From contig JASLOA010000001.1 in the NCBI GenBank assembly GCA_030745755.1, positions 1 to 35,278 of the forward strand: 35,278 bases of DNA, read 5' to 3'. Positions 23,882-32,321 of the stretch are shown one piece after another. Source of the stretch: Kiritimatiellia bacterium. Lineage in GTDB: Bacteria > Verrucomicrobiota > Kiritimatiellia > UBA8416 > JABMPJ01. Position 1 is the stretch's first letter; every line of letters starts with the position of its first letter. Both the position numbers and the translations under genes were made by a program. The notes beneath the pieces are model-generated. The model was not told where the DNA came from and did not search any database. It saw only the letters and a list, made by a program, of their open reading frames with translations.

Positions 23882-24460
23882 CTACCTCAAGCCCACCGGT
23901 GGGCCAAGAACTTCGCGCAGTAGCCATGCGCCACGCAGGCTCGTGGCATCTTCAAGATGCTTGTTCAGTTCCTTCCGCGCGGGATTGAGTTCACACGCCT
24001 CCACAATAACCGGGCGCGGGGCTGGCGGTGGCTGGTTCCAGAATGGCGCGGGCTTCTGGGGCGTCGTCGGTGCTGGCTGAGGGGCCTGCCTGGCCGCCTG
24101 AACGGGCTTGGCTCGCCGCCTCACGCGGCTCGGCTTCGGGGGTGCCTGGAAACGTTTCTGAGCCACAGGGCGCTGTGCCGGTACCGGTACCGGCGGCGGA
24201 GGCGGTGGAGGCGGTGGAGCCGGCTCGGAACGGGTCTGTGCTGCGCCGCTGAGCGCTTGCAGGAAGTCTCGCAGCTCCTCGGCCGGCTGGTTTGCCGGTG
24301 TCTGAGGCGTCGGTTGCGGTCGATCCCCCGGGGGTGGGGGCATCATCGGCTTGCCCTGCTTGGCCGCCTTCATGATGCGGGCGATGATCACCGAGATAAT
24401 GATTACCACGGGGATCAGGTCATCTATTCCCGCTGTCACTATGTGAGGTATCTGCACCAC
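23882..24460 (-). CDS. Proline-rich single-pass membrane protein downstream of floA
   Basis: About 193 residues. An N-terminal hydrophobic helix (DLIPVVIIISVIIARIM) is followed by a basic, very proline-rich middle (runs of PPPP, PAP, PVPAQ) and a more ordered C-terminus with LNKHLEDATSLRGAWLLREVLGPP. The start is uncertain: GTGs at 24505, 24460, 24457 and 24439 are all in frame, and a hairpin at 24482-24507 argues against the longest. It lies 70 bp after floA in the same direction and may be the last member of the NfeD-FloA operon. The C-terminal helix suggests an interaction domain. No known family recognised. Confidence 0.6.
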   Translation of the reverse strand: MVQIPHIVTAGIDDLIPVVIIISVIIARIMKAAKQGKPMMPPPPGDRPQPTPQTPANQPAEELRDFLQALSGAAQTRSEPAPPPPPPPPPVPVPAQRPVAQKRFQAPPKPSRVRRRAKPVQAARQAPQPAPTTPQKPAPFWNQPPPAPRPVIVEACELNPARKELNKHLEDATSLRGAWLLREVLGPPVGLR

Positions 24461-24481
24461 TCCCCCCTGACCTGTCGCGGC

Positions 24482-24507
24482 GGGTACCCCGTTTTTGCGG
24501 GGCACCC
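24482..24507 (-). terminator. Hairpin between floA and the proline-rich gene
   Basis: GGGT-CCCCG (24482-24491, one mismatch) pairs with CGGGGC-ACCC (24498-24507) over a T-rich loop. No T tract follows on the minus strand, so partial termination or mRNA protection are both possible. Confidence 0.35.
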
Positions 24508-24530
24508 GATCACGATCAGGCGCTACGAGA

Positions 24531-25559
24531 CTACTTGTCTATCGGACCCGACTCAGTGGTCTGGTCGTCGGTCGCAATGCTGCGGCGCATCGAGGTGTCA
24601 GACTCAATGTTCTGCATCTTGTAGTAGTCCATCACACCCAGATTGCCGTCGCGGAAAGCCTGTGCCATGGCTTTGGGTACCTCAGCCTTGGCTTCGACCA
24701 CGCGGGCCTGCATCTCCTGAACGCGGGCCTTCATCTCCTGCTCCTGGGCTACGGCCATGGCGCGACGTCCTTCGGCCTCGGCCTGGCGCATCTTCTTGTC
24801 GGCTTCGGCCCGCTCGGTCTCGAGCTGGGCACCCACGTTGGCGACGTCGGAGACGCCCGCCACGCTGATGTCGGCAATGTCAATTGAGACGATTTCAAAT
24901 CCGGTTTGCGCATCCAACCCACTGTCCAGCACACGACGGCTGATGGTGTCCGGGTTTTCAAGCACGCTCTTGTAGCTCGCGGACGAGCCGATCGCGCTGA
25001 CGATGCCCTGACCCACGCGGGCGACGATGGTCTCCTCGCCGGCACCGCCAACGAGGCGGTCAATATTGGCCCGAACCGTGACGCGGGCCTTGACCAACAG
25101 GCGAATACCGTCCTTGGCGACCGCGTCGAGCATGCCGGTCGTGCTCTTGGTGGGATCGGGGCAATCAATGACCTTGGGGTTGACGCTCGTGCGTACGGCT
25201 TCAAGTACGTCGCGTCCGGCCAGGTCGATGGCCGCGGCGCGCTGGAAGGTGAGGTCAATGTTGGCCTTGTCGGCTGCAATCAGCGCGTTGACAACGTTGA
25301 TGATGTCGCCGCCGGCCATGTAATGCGCTTCGAGCGAGTCGGTCTCGAGCGAGAGACCGGATTTGATGAGCCGAATGCGCGCATCCACAATCAGGGCCGG
25401 GGGGATACGCCTGAGCTTCATGCCCACCAGCGACCAGATCGAGACGCGGGCGCCGGACATGAGGGCCCGCACCCATACGCCGAGGAAATAGAAGAAGATC
25501 CCGACCAGCGAGATGACTAGAATTGCCGCAATGGCAAGAGCGATGACTACGAGTGGCAT
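24531..25559 (-). CDS. floA: Flotillin-like protein FloA (SPFH/YqfA family)
   Basis: 342 residues: one N-terminal membrane helix (about 1-30), an SPFH domain (about 45-245, with [46 protein letters not shown], a hallmark of FloA), and a C-terminal Ala/Glu/Met-rich coiled coil. FloA organises functional membrane microdomains in Bacillus subtilis and works with NfeD-type partners. AAAGGAG lies six bases before ATG 25559. It follows short NfeD by 11 bp and long NfeD by a further 9 bp, exactly the conserved neighbourhood of the family, and the proline-rich gene follows it. Confidence 0.95.
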   Translation of the reverse strand: MPLVVIALAIAAILVISLVGIFFYFLGVWVRALMSGARVSIWSLVGMKLRRIPPALIVDARIRLIKSGLSLETDSLEAHYMAGGDIINVVNALIAADKANIDLTFQRAAAIDLAGRDVLEAVRTSVNPKVIDCPDPTKSTTGMLDAVAKDGIRLLVKARVTVRANIDRLVGGAGEETIVARVGQGIVSAIGSSASYKSVLENPDTISRRVLDSGLDAQTGFEIVSIDIADISVAGVSDVANVGAQLETERAEADKKMRQAEAEGRRAMAVAQEQEMKARVQEMQARVVEAKAEVPKAMAQAFRDGNLGVMDYYKMQNIESDTSMRRSIATDDQTTESGPIDK

Positions 25560-25570
25560 GGTGGTCTCCT

Positions 25571-26053
25571 TTAGGTTTCTGTGCGTTTTACGACAACGCG
25601 GTTGCCTTCAACTTCGACGACAGTGATGGTGGCGCCCTTGTCAATCATGCCGCCCTGGGTGACGACGTCGACCCGGCGGCCGCTGATCAGGGCAAATCCG
25701 GCGGGGCGGAGGTCCGACTTGGCTTCGCCCTGGGCGCCCACCAGATCATCGAGACCATCCTGGACCGCCGTGAAGGTTGACTCATCTCGTGAGACCGTCA
25801 TGGCCTGGCCCACACGCGAGCGGGGAAAGAACCTGATCCAGAGCGCAATGGCGACGCCGACGAGGAAGAGAATGGCGATGGCAACAAAGTGGCCGTAACC
25901 GGGAAAGGCCGGGAAGCCGGCAATCATGGCGCCCAGCAGCAGGAGCCCTCCAAACGCTCCCAGGATGCCGCCCGGCACGAAGATTTCGGCACCAAGCAGA
26001 AGAAGCCCGGCTCCTAGCAATACCGCAAAGATCTGTATGGCTGCTCCGCTCAT
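25571..26053 (-). CDS. Short NfeD-like membrane protein
   Basis: 160 residues: two to three hydrophobic segments (about 5-60 and 60-75) and a C-terminal OB-fold domain (about 95-160) with [62 protein letters not shown]. The pattern LxPxGxA.I.GxRxDVVTxGxxI.[17 protein letters not shown] is that of NfeD C-terminal domains, which bind SPFH proteins. It lacks the ClpP-class protease domain. It lies between long NfeD and floA with 9 and 11 bp gaps, in the same operon. Confidence 0.92.
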   Translation of the reverse strand: MSGAAIQIFAVLLGAGLLLLGAEIFVPGGILGAFGGLLLLGAMIAGFPAFPGYGHFVAIAILFLVGVAIALWIRFFPRSRVGQAMTVSRDESTFTAVQDGLDDLVGAQGEAKSDLRPAGFALISGRRVDVVTQGGMIDKGATITVVEVEGNRVVVKRTET

Positions 26054-26062
26054 GAATGGTTC

Positions 26063-27490
26063 CTAACTTTCAGGATGGTCCACTACTATACGGTTACCAT
26101 GAGTCTCCGCAATGACAATCGCATCACCTTTGTCGATGAATTCGCCGCGTGCGATAACGTTGAGACGACGGTCGCCAAACAAGCCAATGCCGGCCGGGCG
26201 CAGGGGCGTCTCGGCGGTGCCGGTGAGTCCGCGCAGCTCATCCGTGGGGGCTGAAGCCTGGTAGCCTTGGTCGGCGCTGACCGCCTTGGTCAGCATGAGG
26301 CGCTGGAAGGTATGTGTGGCCGGCAGGTAGCGGCCCAGCAGCACGCCGCTCACAAAGGTTAGCAACAGTCCGCCACCCAGGTTGAGGATCATGTCCTGCA
26401 CCTGTTGGGGATTGATGGACGCCGGCTGGTACCACGGCTGGCCGGGGTAGTGTTGGATCATGGCCAGCATCAGCGAAGCAAGAATACAGGTGAGACCGGT
26501 AATGCCGGTGATGCCGAAACCCGGAATCAGAAAGATCTCAACAAACAGCAGGGCAACGCCGATTAAGAGGAGTAGCACTTCGCCCATGCCGGCGAGGCCG
26601 GCGACGTGGTGGCCCCAGAACCAGACGGCCAGCAGGGCGATGCCGCTTAGGCCGAATATACCGAAGCCGGGTGTCTTATACTCTATATAGAGACAGAGCA
26701 GTCCTGCAGCCATAAGGATGCCGGACAGCGGAAACCCGTCGATCATGCGGGCGATATCCTCGGCTGCGCTGGATTTCACCGTGATGACCTCCCTGTCGCC
26801 GAGGCCGATCACCTCAAGCAGGGCGTCCATGTTCTTGACCGTGCCGCTCGAGAGGAGGGGGCGCTGCTCTTCGCCTACAAGACGCTCAGCATCCTGGCTG
26901 GTCAGCGTGAGGAGCTGACCTTCCGGGCAGATCATGTCATCCCCGATCTTGTATTCGTATTCGGGGCGCACCATGGCCTCTGCCAGGTCTGCATCGTGGC
27001 CCTTGCGTTGGGCCGCGCCACGAATCAGGGCAACGGTGGGCGATATCGCTTTCTCTTTCAGTCCGTCCGGAATTTCCTGCGCGCCGCCCATGGGTATGGG
27101 TGACATCATGATCGGCATAGCATCACCGATGCGCCCACTCGGCTCCATGTAGATGTGGTCGGTTGAGAGCGCGATGATGGCGCCCGCCGATATCGCGTCC
27201 GTGTTGACAAAGGTGTACGTTGGAAAATCGAGGTCGGCGAGGAGATGCATGATTTCTTCACAGGCATCGAGACGACCACCCGGCGTATCCATATCCAGAA
27301 TAATCGCCGAGGCGTTATCGCGCACCGCCTGGTTGACCCCGCGGCGCACGACATAGACCAGTGCCCGTTCGATCATGCCCTGGATCGGAATCACGTAAAC
27401 CGGTCCTGTATCGTTGGCCTGGGCGGGTGCGTGAGCAACCGTTCCAAGAAGCGACAGCAGGCAGAGACCGACAAGCATCATGCGTTTCAT
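26063..27490 (-). CDS. NfeD-family membrane-bound serine protease (ClpP-class)
   Basis: 475 residues from ATG 27490 (MKRMMLVGLC...); ATG 27505 is an alternative. A signal peptide (about 1-25, ending PAQA) is followed by a ClpP/SppA-like domain with the nucleophile in DAISAGAIIAL (Ser101) and a likely general-base lysine at Lys147 in DGLKEKAIS. Then come four or five membrane helices and a C-terminal NfeD OB-fold (about 425-475). Such proteases act on stomatin/SPFH partners in archaea and bacteria. First gene of the NfeD-NfeD-FloA operon. Upstream is a heptamer-like repeat and a palindromic repeat block. Confidence 0.92.
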   Translation of the reverse strand: MKRMMLVGLCLLSLLGTVAHAPAQANDTGPVYVIPIQGMIERALVYVVRRGVNQAVRDNASAIILDMDTPGGRLDACEEIMHLLADLDFPTYTFVNTDAISAGAIIALSTDHIYMEPSGRIGDAMPIMMSPIPMGGAQEIPDGLKEKAISPTVALIRGAAQRKGHDADLAEAMVRPEYEYKIGDDMICPEGQLLTLTSQDAERLVGEEQRPLLSSGTVKNMDALLEVIGLGDREVITVKSSAAEDIARMIDGFPLSGILMAAGLLCLYIEYKTPGFGIFGLSGIALLAVWFWGHHVAGLAGMGEVLLLLIGVALLFVEIFLIPGFGITGITGLTCILASLMLAMIQHYPGQPWYQPASINPQQVQDMILNLGGGLLLTFVSGVLLGRYLPATHTFQRLMLTKAVSADQGYQASAPTDELRGLTGTAETPLRPAGIGLFGDRRLNVIARGEFIDKGDAIVIAETHGNRIVVDHPES

Positions 27491-27512
27491 GCTGCGAGTA
27501 TGCATGAATCCC

Positions 27513-27546
27513 GGTTCAGGGTTCAAGGTCCAAGCTTCGGGTTCCG
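27513..27546. repeat. Degenerate heptamer tandem repeat upstream of NfeD protease
   Basis: Units GGTTCAG, GGTTCAA, GGTCCAA, GCTTCGG and a partial GTTCCG follow head to tail. The period is seven, as in the repeat at 12971-13001, but the sequence is different. It lies just upstream of the alternative start ATG 27505. Confidence 0.55.
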
Positions 27547-27553
27547 AAAGAGT

Positions 27554-27675
27554 CGACCCCAACGGGGTCGTACATCATAGCCCGGCGTGAAACGCCGGGT
27601 ACACAGTGGCCTCCGTCACCCCCCCCCCTTACCCAGGGCATGCCCTGGGCTATGATGTTGCACCCCGTTGGGGTG
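27554..27675. repeat. Composite palindromic repeat: four hairpins in mirror order around a C10 run
   Basis: Hairpin CGACCCC-AAC-GGGGTCG (27554-27570), word CATCATAG (27573-27580), hairpin CCCGGCG-TGAAA-CGCCGGG (27581-27599), then ten cytosines (27619-27628), then hairpin CCCAGGGC-AT-GCCCTGGG (27632-27649), word CTATGATG (27650-27657), hairpin CACCCC-GTT-GGGGTG (27661-27675). The second half mirrors the first. It fills the gap between the divergent NfeD and Mur-ligase genes and resembles a pair of REP units in opposite orientation. Confidence 0.8.
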
Positions 27676-27705
27676 CCTAATTGCTATGCCGATCCAGCCG
27701 AAGCC

Positions 27706-27714
27706 TGCTATAGT
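27706..27714 (+). promoter_or_regulatory. Extended -10 element (TGCTATAGT) before the Mur ligase
   Basis: TGC followed by TATAGT fits an extended -10 box. Transcription would start about 27721, at or one base before the ATG at 27722, implying a leaderless mRNA. No convincing -35 or Shine-Dalgarno is seen, which agrees with this reading. Confidence 0.4.
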
Positions 27715-27721
27715 TCCCTAC

Positions 27722-29035
27722 ATGGAAGCGAGAAGGTATAGCCACTTGGTTGGTGTTGGCGGGATTGGGATGAGCGCACTGGCGCAGGTGCTGGTGGCGC
27801 GGGGCGACCGGGTGACCGGATCGGACCGGGCCCTGGATCAGGGCGAACCGTCTGAGACGCTGGACCCGTTGGCGGCGGCGGGCGTTGAGCTGGTGGCGCA
27901 GGACGGGGGCGCAGTGTCGGCGCAAACGGCTTGCGTGGTGATGAGCACGGCGATTGAGGCGGACAACCCCGACCTGTTGGCCGCCGAGAGGTGCGGTGTG
28001 CCGGTGCGGCATCGATCGGATGTCCTGGCCGAGTGTCTGGAAAGTAAGCAGGTGATCGCGATCAGCGGCACCTCCGGCAAGAGCACGGTCACGGCCATGG
28101 TGGGGTGGGTCATGCAGGAGCTGGGGCTCGATCCCACGGTCGTGAATGGCGCGATCGTCCCGGTGTGGCGTAGCGAAAAGGCCGTGGGCAACGTGCGGCT
28201 GGGTGCCTCGGACCTGTGGGTGATTGAAGCAGACGAAAGCGATCGCACTCTCAATGCTTACGACTTCGACTGGGCCGTGGTGACCAATGTATCGACCGAC
28301 CACTTCGGGGTGGACGAGGCGCGTGCCCTTTTCAAGGCTTTCGCCCAACGTGCACAGGCGGGGAGCGTCAGTGCGGTCGATGATCCAGAGCTGCTCGCCG
28401 GGTTTGAACCGAGCATGCAGAGCGGCGCCAGTTCTTTCGCGTATGGCGATATCGACTTCACGGTTCCCATGCCCGGCTATCACAACGCCGCCAACGCGCT
28501 GCTCGTGGTGGTGCTGATGGAGCGGATGGGATATTCGCTCGAGCGGGTGGGGGAGGCCTTGGCGCGGTTCCCGGGGCTGCACCGTCGGCTTGAGTGTGTC
28601 GGCGAAGCGGGTGGCATCCGCGTGTTCGATGACTACGCGCATAATCCTGCCAAGATTGCCGCCGCCTGGCATGCGGTGCGCAGGGAGGGCGGTCGTGTCA
28701 TCGGTATCTGGCGCCCGCACGGCTACGGTCCGCTGCGCCAGATGATGGAACCGCTGGCGGCCGAGTTCAGCGGTTTGAACTCGGGGCCGGACGAGCTGGT
28801 CGTCCTGCCGGTCTACGATGCAGGCGGAACCGCCGATCGCTCCGTGTCGTCAGAGATGTTGGCGGAGCGCATTCAGCAGGCCGGTGGCTCAACCGTTTTC
28901 GTGATGTCGCCCGAGGATGTGCCGGCGTGGGTTGCTGAAGAGGCGACCGAAGGCGACACGGTCCTCGTCATGGGCGCCCGGGACCCGGGACTGCCGGCCC
29001 TGGCGGACGCAGTGCTGGCCGCACTGCGCGGATGA
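27722..29035 (+). CDS. Mur ligase family protein (MurC/Mpl-like)
   Basis: 437 residues from ATG 27722 (MEARRYSHLVGVGGIGMSAL); the upstream ATG 27686 is possible but has no signal. The Rossmann motif GVGGIGMSAL (11-20) and the P-loop GTSGKST (116-122) are typical of MurC/Mpl, which ligate an amino acid or a tripeptide to UDP-MurNAc, followed by VIEADESDRT and NVSTDHFG in the ATPase core, and DDYAHNPAK in the C-terminal domain. MurC and Mpl usually have AHHPTE/AHHPTA at the last site; here it is AHNPAK, so the substrate may differ. Slightly shorter than MurC. It stands outside any division/cell-wall cluster, hence a recycling (Mpl-type) or specialised role is possible. Confidence 0.82.
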   Translation: MEARRYSHLVGVGGIGMSALAQVLVARGDRVTGSDRALDQGEPSETLDPLAAAGVELVAQDGGAVSAQTACVVMSTAIEADNPDLLAAERCGVPVRHRSDVLAECLESKQVIAISGTSGKSTVTAMVGWVMQELGLDPTVVNGAIVPVWRSEKAVGNVRLGASDLWVIEADESDRTLNAYDFDWAVVTNVSTDHFGVDEARALFKAFAQRAQAGSVSAVDDPELLAGFEPSMQSGASSFAYGDIDFTVPMPGYHNAANALLVVVLMERMGYSLERVGEALARFPGLHRRLECVGEAGGIRVFDDYAHNPAKIAAAWHAVRREGGRVIGIWRPHGYGPLRQMMEPLAAEFSGLNSGPDELVVLPVYDAGGTADRSVSSEMLAERIQQAGGSTVFVMSPEDVPAWVAEEATEGDTVLVMGARDPGLPALADAVLAALRG

Positions 29036-29050
29036 GATCCTTCTCTTTAG

Positions 29051-29200
29051 GATCTGGGAATGGCCAACGGACTAAGTTGAAGGAGGAGATGCCTCGACTT
29101 TGCTCGGTGGCAGAAAACGCTAACGAACTGTCATCCCGAGCTTGCCGAGGGATCTCCTACTATAGCGAATGGACGAGAACTGGGGTGAGTCCACTTCTTC
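29051..29200. repeat. Dispersed repeat copy C
   Basis: The hairpin region 29086-29156 (arms starting GAGATGCCTCGA and ending GAGGGATCTC) with its flanks resembles copy A along about 150 bp, including a GGCCAACGGACTAAG-type left flank and a CGAATGGACGAGAAC-type right flank. It fills the 240-bp gap 29036-29275 between the Mur ligase and fucosidase genes. Confidence 0.75.
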
Positions 29201-29275
29201 TAATTGCTCCCTTGACGTCTGAGGCAAAGTAGGGTGAGGTACGAGTTTTCGCAATGCATCAATGAGGAGTCAGGC

Positions 29276-30559
29276 ATGCCGGCAGTCAGCAGTACAGCGG
29301 ATACGAAGTGGTTCCAGGAATCGCGTTTTGGGATGTTCATTCATTGGGGACTCTACTCGCAGGCCGCGCGCCACGAGTGGGTGAAGAACCGCGAGTGCAT
29401 CACGAGCGAGGATTACCAGAAGTACTTCGATATCTTCGATCCGGATCTCTATGACCCACGCGCCTGGGCACGCGCTGCGCGTGAGGCGGGCATGAAGTAT
29501 TTTGTGATCACGACCAAGCATCACGAAGGATTCTGCCTGTGGGACTCGAAGCATACGGACTACAAGGCCACCAACACGCCATGCGGCAAGGACCTGCTCA
29601 AAGAGATGGTCGATGCATTCCGGGCCGAGGGACTGCGCGTGGGCTTCTACTACTCGCTGATCGATTGGCACCATCCGGAGTTCCCGGTCGATAGAATTCA
29701 TCCCCAGCGCGATGACGAGGACTTTCGCGAGAAGACCAAGGAGCGCGACGTCAAGCAGTACGCCGCCTACATGCGTGAGCAGGTACGCGAGCTGCTGACC
29801 GATTTTGGCCAGATCGACATTCTCTGGTTTGACTTCTCCTATCCCGGCGATGACGGGAAGGGACATGAGGAATGGGAGTCGGAAGAGTTGGTGAAGATGA
29901 TTCGCGAGCTGCAGCCCTCCATCATGATCAATAACCGTCTCGACCTGCCCGGCGTGGGTGACCTTGTGACGCCCGAACAGTACGTGCCGTCCGAGGCCCC
30001 GAAGGACGAGCATGGAAACCCGGCAGTCTGGGAAGGGTGCCAGACCTTCTCCGGTTCATGGGGCTACCACCGTGACGAGGCGACGTGGAAGAGTGTCCCG
30101 ATGCTGATCCAGATGCTGATCAATCACGTCAGCCGTGGCGGCAACCTGCTGCTGAATGTTGGGCCCACGGCCCGCGGCGAGTTCGATGTTCGCGCCCTGA
30201 ACAGTCTGAGCGGGATGGGGGAGTGGATGAAGCAGCACAGTCGCGCCATCTATGGGTGCACACAGGCCCCGGAGGAATTCGAAGCGCCGCTCGACTGTCG
30301 CTACACGTGGAACCCGGAAACCAACCGCCTCTACTGTCACATCTTCGCCTGGCCGTTCAGGGCACTGCACCTGCCGGGCATGCAAGGTAAGATCAAGTAC
30401 GCTCAACTTCTCAACGACGCCAGCGAGATCAAGTTCCGCGATGCACAGGTTGATGTGCACGCCAACCTGAACGCCTCGACCCCCCAGGGCGCCGTCACAC
30501 TGGTGCTGCCGCCCGTGAAGCCGGATGTCGAGGTGCCGGTGGTTGAGCTGTTTCTGTAG
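29276..30559 (+). CDS. Alpha-L-fucosidase (GH29), cytoplasmic
   Basis: 427 residues. Start ATG 29276 has GAGGAG six bases upstream. It hydrolyses alpha-L-fucosides with retention. The family signature RFGMFIHWGLYS is near 17-28, KYFVITTKHHEGFCLWDSKHTDY near 74-96, and the nucleophile Asp186 is in DILWFDFSYPGD. The catalytic domain (about 10-330) is followed by a small C-terminal beta domain (about 340-427). There is no signal peptide or lipobox, so the enzyme should act in the cytoplasm on imported oligosaccharides. It heads a set with the sulfatase 26 bp downstream. Which linkage it cuts is unknown. Confidence 0.93.
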   Translation: MPAVSSTADTKWFQESRFGMFIHWGLYSQAARHEWVKNRECITSEDYQKYFDIFDPDLYDPRAWARAAREAGMKYFVITTKHHEGFCLWDSKHTDYKATNTPCGKDLLKEMVDAFRAEGLRVGFYYSLIDWHHPEFPVDRIHPQRDDEDFREKTKERDVKQYAAYMREQVRELLTDFGQIDILWFDFSYPGDDGKGHEEWESEELVKMIRELQPSIMINNRLDLPGVGDLVTPEQYVPSEAPKDEHGNPAVWEGCQTFSGSWGYHRDEATWKSVPMLIQMLINHVSRGGNLLLNVGPTARGEFDVRALNSLSGMGEWMKQHSRAIYGCTQAPEEFEAPLDCRYTWNPETNRLYCHIFAWPFRALHLPGMQGKIKYAQLLNDASEIKFRDAQVDVHANLNASTPQGAVTLVLPPVKPDVEVPVVELFL

Positions 30560-30585
30560 AATGTAGCGCGGGGTCGGGAGGGGAT

Positions 30586-32151
30586 ATGAACCAGGCTGGT
30601 GAAAACCCGAAACGGAATGTCCTGTTCATTACCAGTGACCAGCAGCACTGGATGGCCATGGGATACTTGAACCCGGAGGTCAGAACCCCCAACCTCGACC
30701 GACTGGTCGAGCGGGGGACGACATTTCATCGTGCCTACACGGTCAATCCCACCTGCACGCCCACGCGAGCCAGTTGGATTACAGGGCTCTACCCGAGTCA
30801 GCATGGCGCCTACTCGCTGGGGACCAAGCTGATGGAGGATGTGCCGACCGTGGGGGACGCGTTCCGGGAGGGCGGCTATAGAACCGCCCTGGTCGGCAAG
30901 GCGCACTTCCAACCACTGGCGTCTACGGAGGAACACCCCTCGCTGGAGGCGTATCCGGTTCTGCACGACCTGGACTTCTGGCGCGGTTTTGACGGTCCAT
31001 TCTACGGGTTCGATCATGTCGAGCTGACACGGAACCATACGGACGAGTCTCACGTCGGACAGCACTACGCACTGTGGCTGGAGGAGAAGGCGCCGGGGGC
31101 GTGGCGGGACTACTTCCTGCCGACGTCGGTGGCTATACCGGAGTGCGACGGTTACCCCGTCTCAACCCGTAAGGACCTCTCTGCCGGCGATGCCTGGGAT
31201 ATTCCCGAGGAGCTGCACTACAATGCGTGGACCGCCGAGCGCACCACTGCCCTGATGGAGGCATTCAAGCAGAACGGCGAGAACTTCTTCCTCTGGGCCA
31301 GCTTCTTTGATCCGCACCCGCAGTACATGGTTTCCGAGCCCTATGCCAGCATGTACGATCCGGCTGAGGTGACCGTGCCGGAGCATCGCGAAGGGGAGTT
31401 CGACGACAAACCGCCCCACTTTGCCCTGACGCAGCAGGAGAAGCCCGACTTCAGTGCTTACCGGGAGCCGGAAGGCAATGCGATACATGGGGCCGGCTGT
31501 CATGTCAGGTCGCATGAGGTGCGGGCCAGGCACATTGCCACGATGTATGGCATGATGACGATGCTGGACACCTACATCGGGGTCATCCTGGACAAGCTGG
31601 ACGAGCTGGGTTTGACCGAGAGCACGCTGGTGTGCTTCACAACCGATCACGGCGACTTCCTCGGGCAACACGGTCTGACCAAGAAGGCGATTCACCACTA
31701 CGAGGACTTGATTAAGGTTCCGCTGGTGGCGAGTCTGCCCGGCGTGGTTCCGGCAGGCCTTGTGTCGGATGCGCTTCAGTCCACCGTTGACCTGCCGCAG
31801 ACCTTCCTCGACATCGCCGGACTGCCGGTGCCGCGCAACATGACAGGCGTGACCGAAACCAGCGTCTGGACCGGTCAGTGCGACCGGCTTCGGGACCACG
31901 TCATCGTCGAGAATCAGCACCAGCCCACGACCATGAATATGCGCACCTACATCGACGCGCGCTACAAGCTGACGGCTCACTACAACCGGGAGTATGGTGA
32001 GTTGTATGACCTGCAGGAAGATCCGGACGAGTACGTGAACCTTTGGGATCATCCGGAGAGTCAGCCGCTGAAGCAGGAACTGTTGTTGAAATTCATCTAT
32101 GGCGAAATGGCCAGGGCACCGCTGCCCATGCCAAGGATCGCCGGGGCCTAA
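30586..32151 (+). CDS. Formylglycine sulfatase, Cys-type
   Basis: 521 residues. Start ATG 30586 has GGAGGGG a few bases upstream. The sulfatase N-terminus NVLFITSDQQHW gives metal ligands, and CTPTR (Cys57-x-Pro59-x-Arg61) is the site converted to formylglycine by an FGE/anaerobic maturase. DHGDFLGQHG around residue 350 supplies further metal ligands, and EDPDEYVNL near the end is typical of the S1 family. It has no signal peptide, so it should be cytoplasmic like the fucosidase. The pair suggests desulfation and defucosylation of sulfated, fucose-containing glycans. No maturase is in the window. Confidence 0.92.
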   Translation: MNQAGENPKRNVLFITSDQQHWMAMGYLNPEVRTPNLDRLVERGTTFHRAYTVNPTCTPTRASWITGLYPSQHGAYSLGTKLMEDVPTVGDAFREGGYRTALVGKAHFQPLASTEEHPSLEAYPVLHDLDFWRGFDGPFYGFDHVELTRNHTDESHVGQHYALWLEEKAPGAWRDYFLPTSVAIPECDGYPVSTRKDLSAGDAWDIPEELHYNAWTAERTTALMEAFKQNGENFFLWASFFDPHPQYMVSEPYASMYDPAEVTVPEHREGEFDDKPPHFALTQQEKPDFSAYREPEGNAIHGAGCHVRSHEVRARHIATMYGMMTMLDTYIGVILDKLDELGLTESTLVCFTTDHGDFLGQHGLTKKAIHHYEDLIKVPLVASLPGVVPAGLVSDALQSTVDLPQTFLDIAGLPVPRNMTGVTETSVWTGQCDRLRDHVIVENQHQPTTMNMRTYIDARYKLTAHYNREYGELYDLQEDPDEYVNLWDHPESQPLKQELLLKFIYGEMARAPLPMPRIAGA

Positions 32152-32165
32152 CCGGAGAAGACACC

Positions 32166-32297
32166 ATGACGCCACCAGAAGCACCCCCCCCTAACATTGT
32201 GTACATCCTTGCCGATGACTTCGGTTGGAACGACCTGGCGTGTGAGGGGAGCACGTTCTACGAGAGCCCGAATATTGACAGGATTGACTTGATGTGA
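32166..32297 (+). pseudogene. Truncated second sulfatase (N-terminal 43 residues)
   Basis: ATG 32166 opens MTPPEAPPPNIVYILADDFGWND with the sulfatase metal-binding DD, then YESPNIDR, the usual start of a different, periplasmic-type S1 sulfatase, and stops after IDLM at TGA 32297. The catalytic Cys/Ser and all later regions are missing. AACCGGAGAAG before it gives a plausible Shine-Dalgarno. It begins 14 bp after the first sulfatase. A run of eight cytosines lies in its fourth line of codons. The downstream CBM9 gene follows within 25 bp, so a deletion has removed the rest. Confidence 0.8.
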
Positions 32298-32321
32298 GCG
32301 TTCTCTGACGCCAGGGACGGG

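Noticed and set aside
27677..28720. 347-codon frame opposite the Mur ligase
   Set aside because: It is a shadow of the ligase, rich in His/Arg/Gln as expected of antisense GC-rich coding DNA.
31162..32184. 340-codon frame opposite the sulfatase
   Set aside because: Antisense to an intact catalytic gene and without domain signal.
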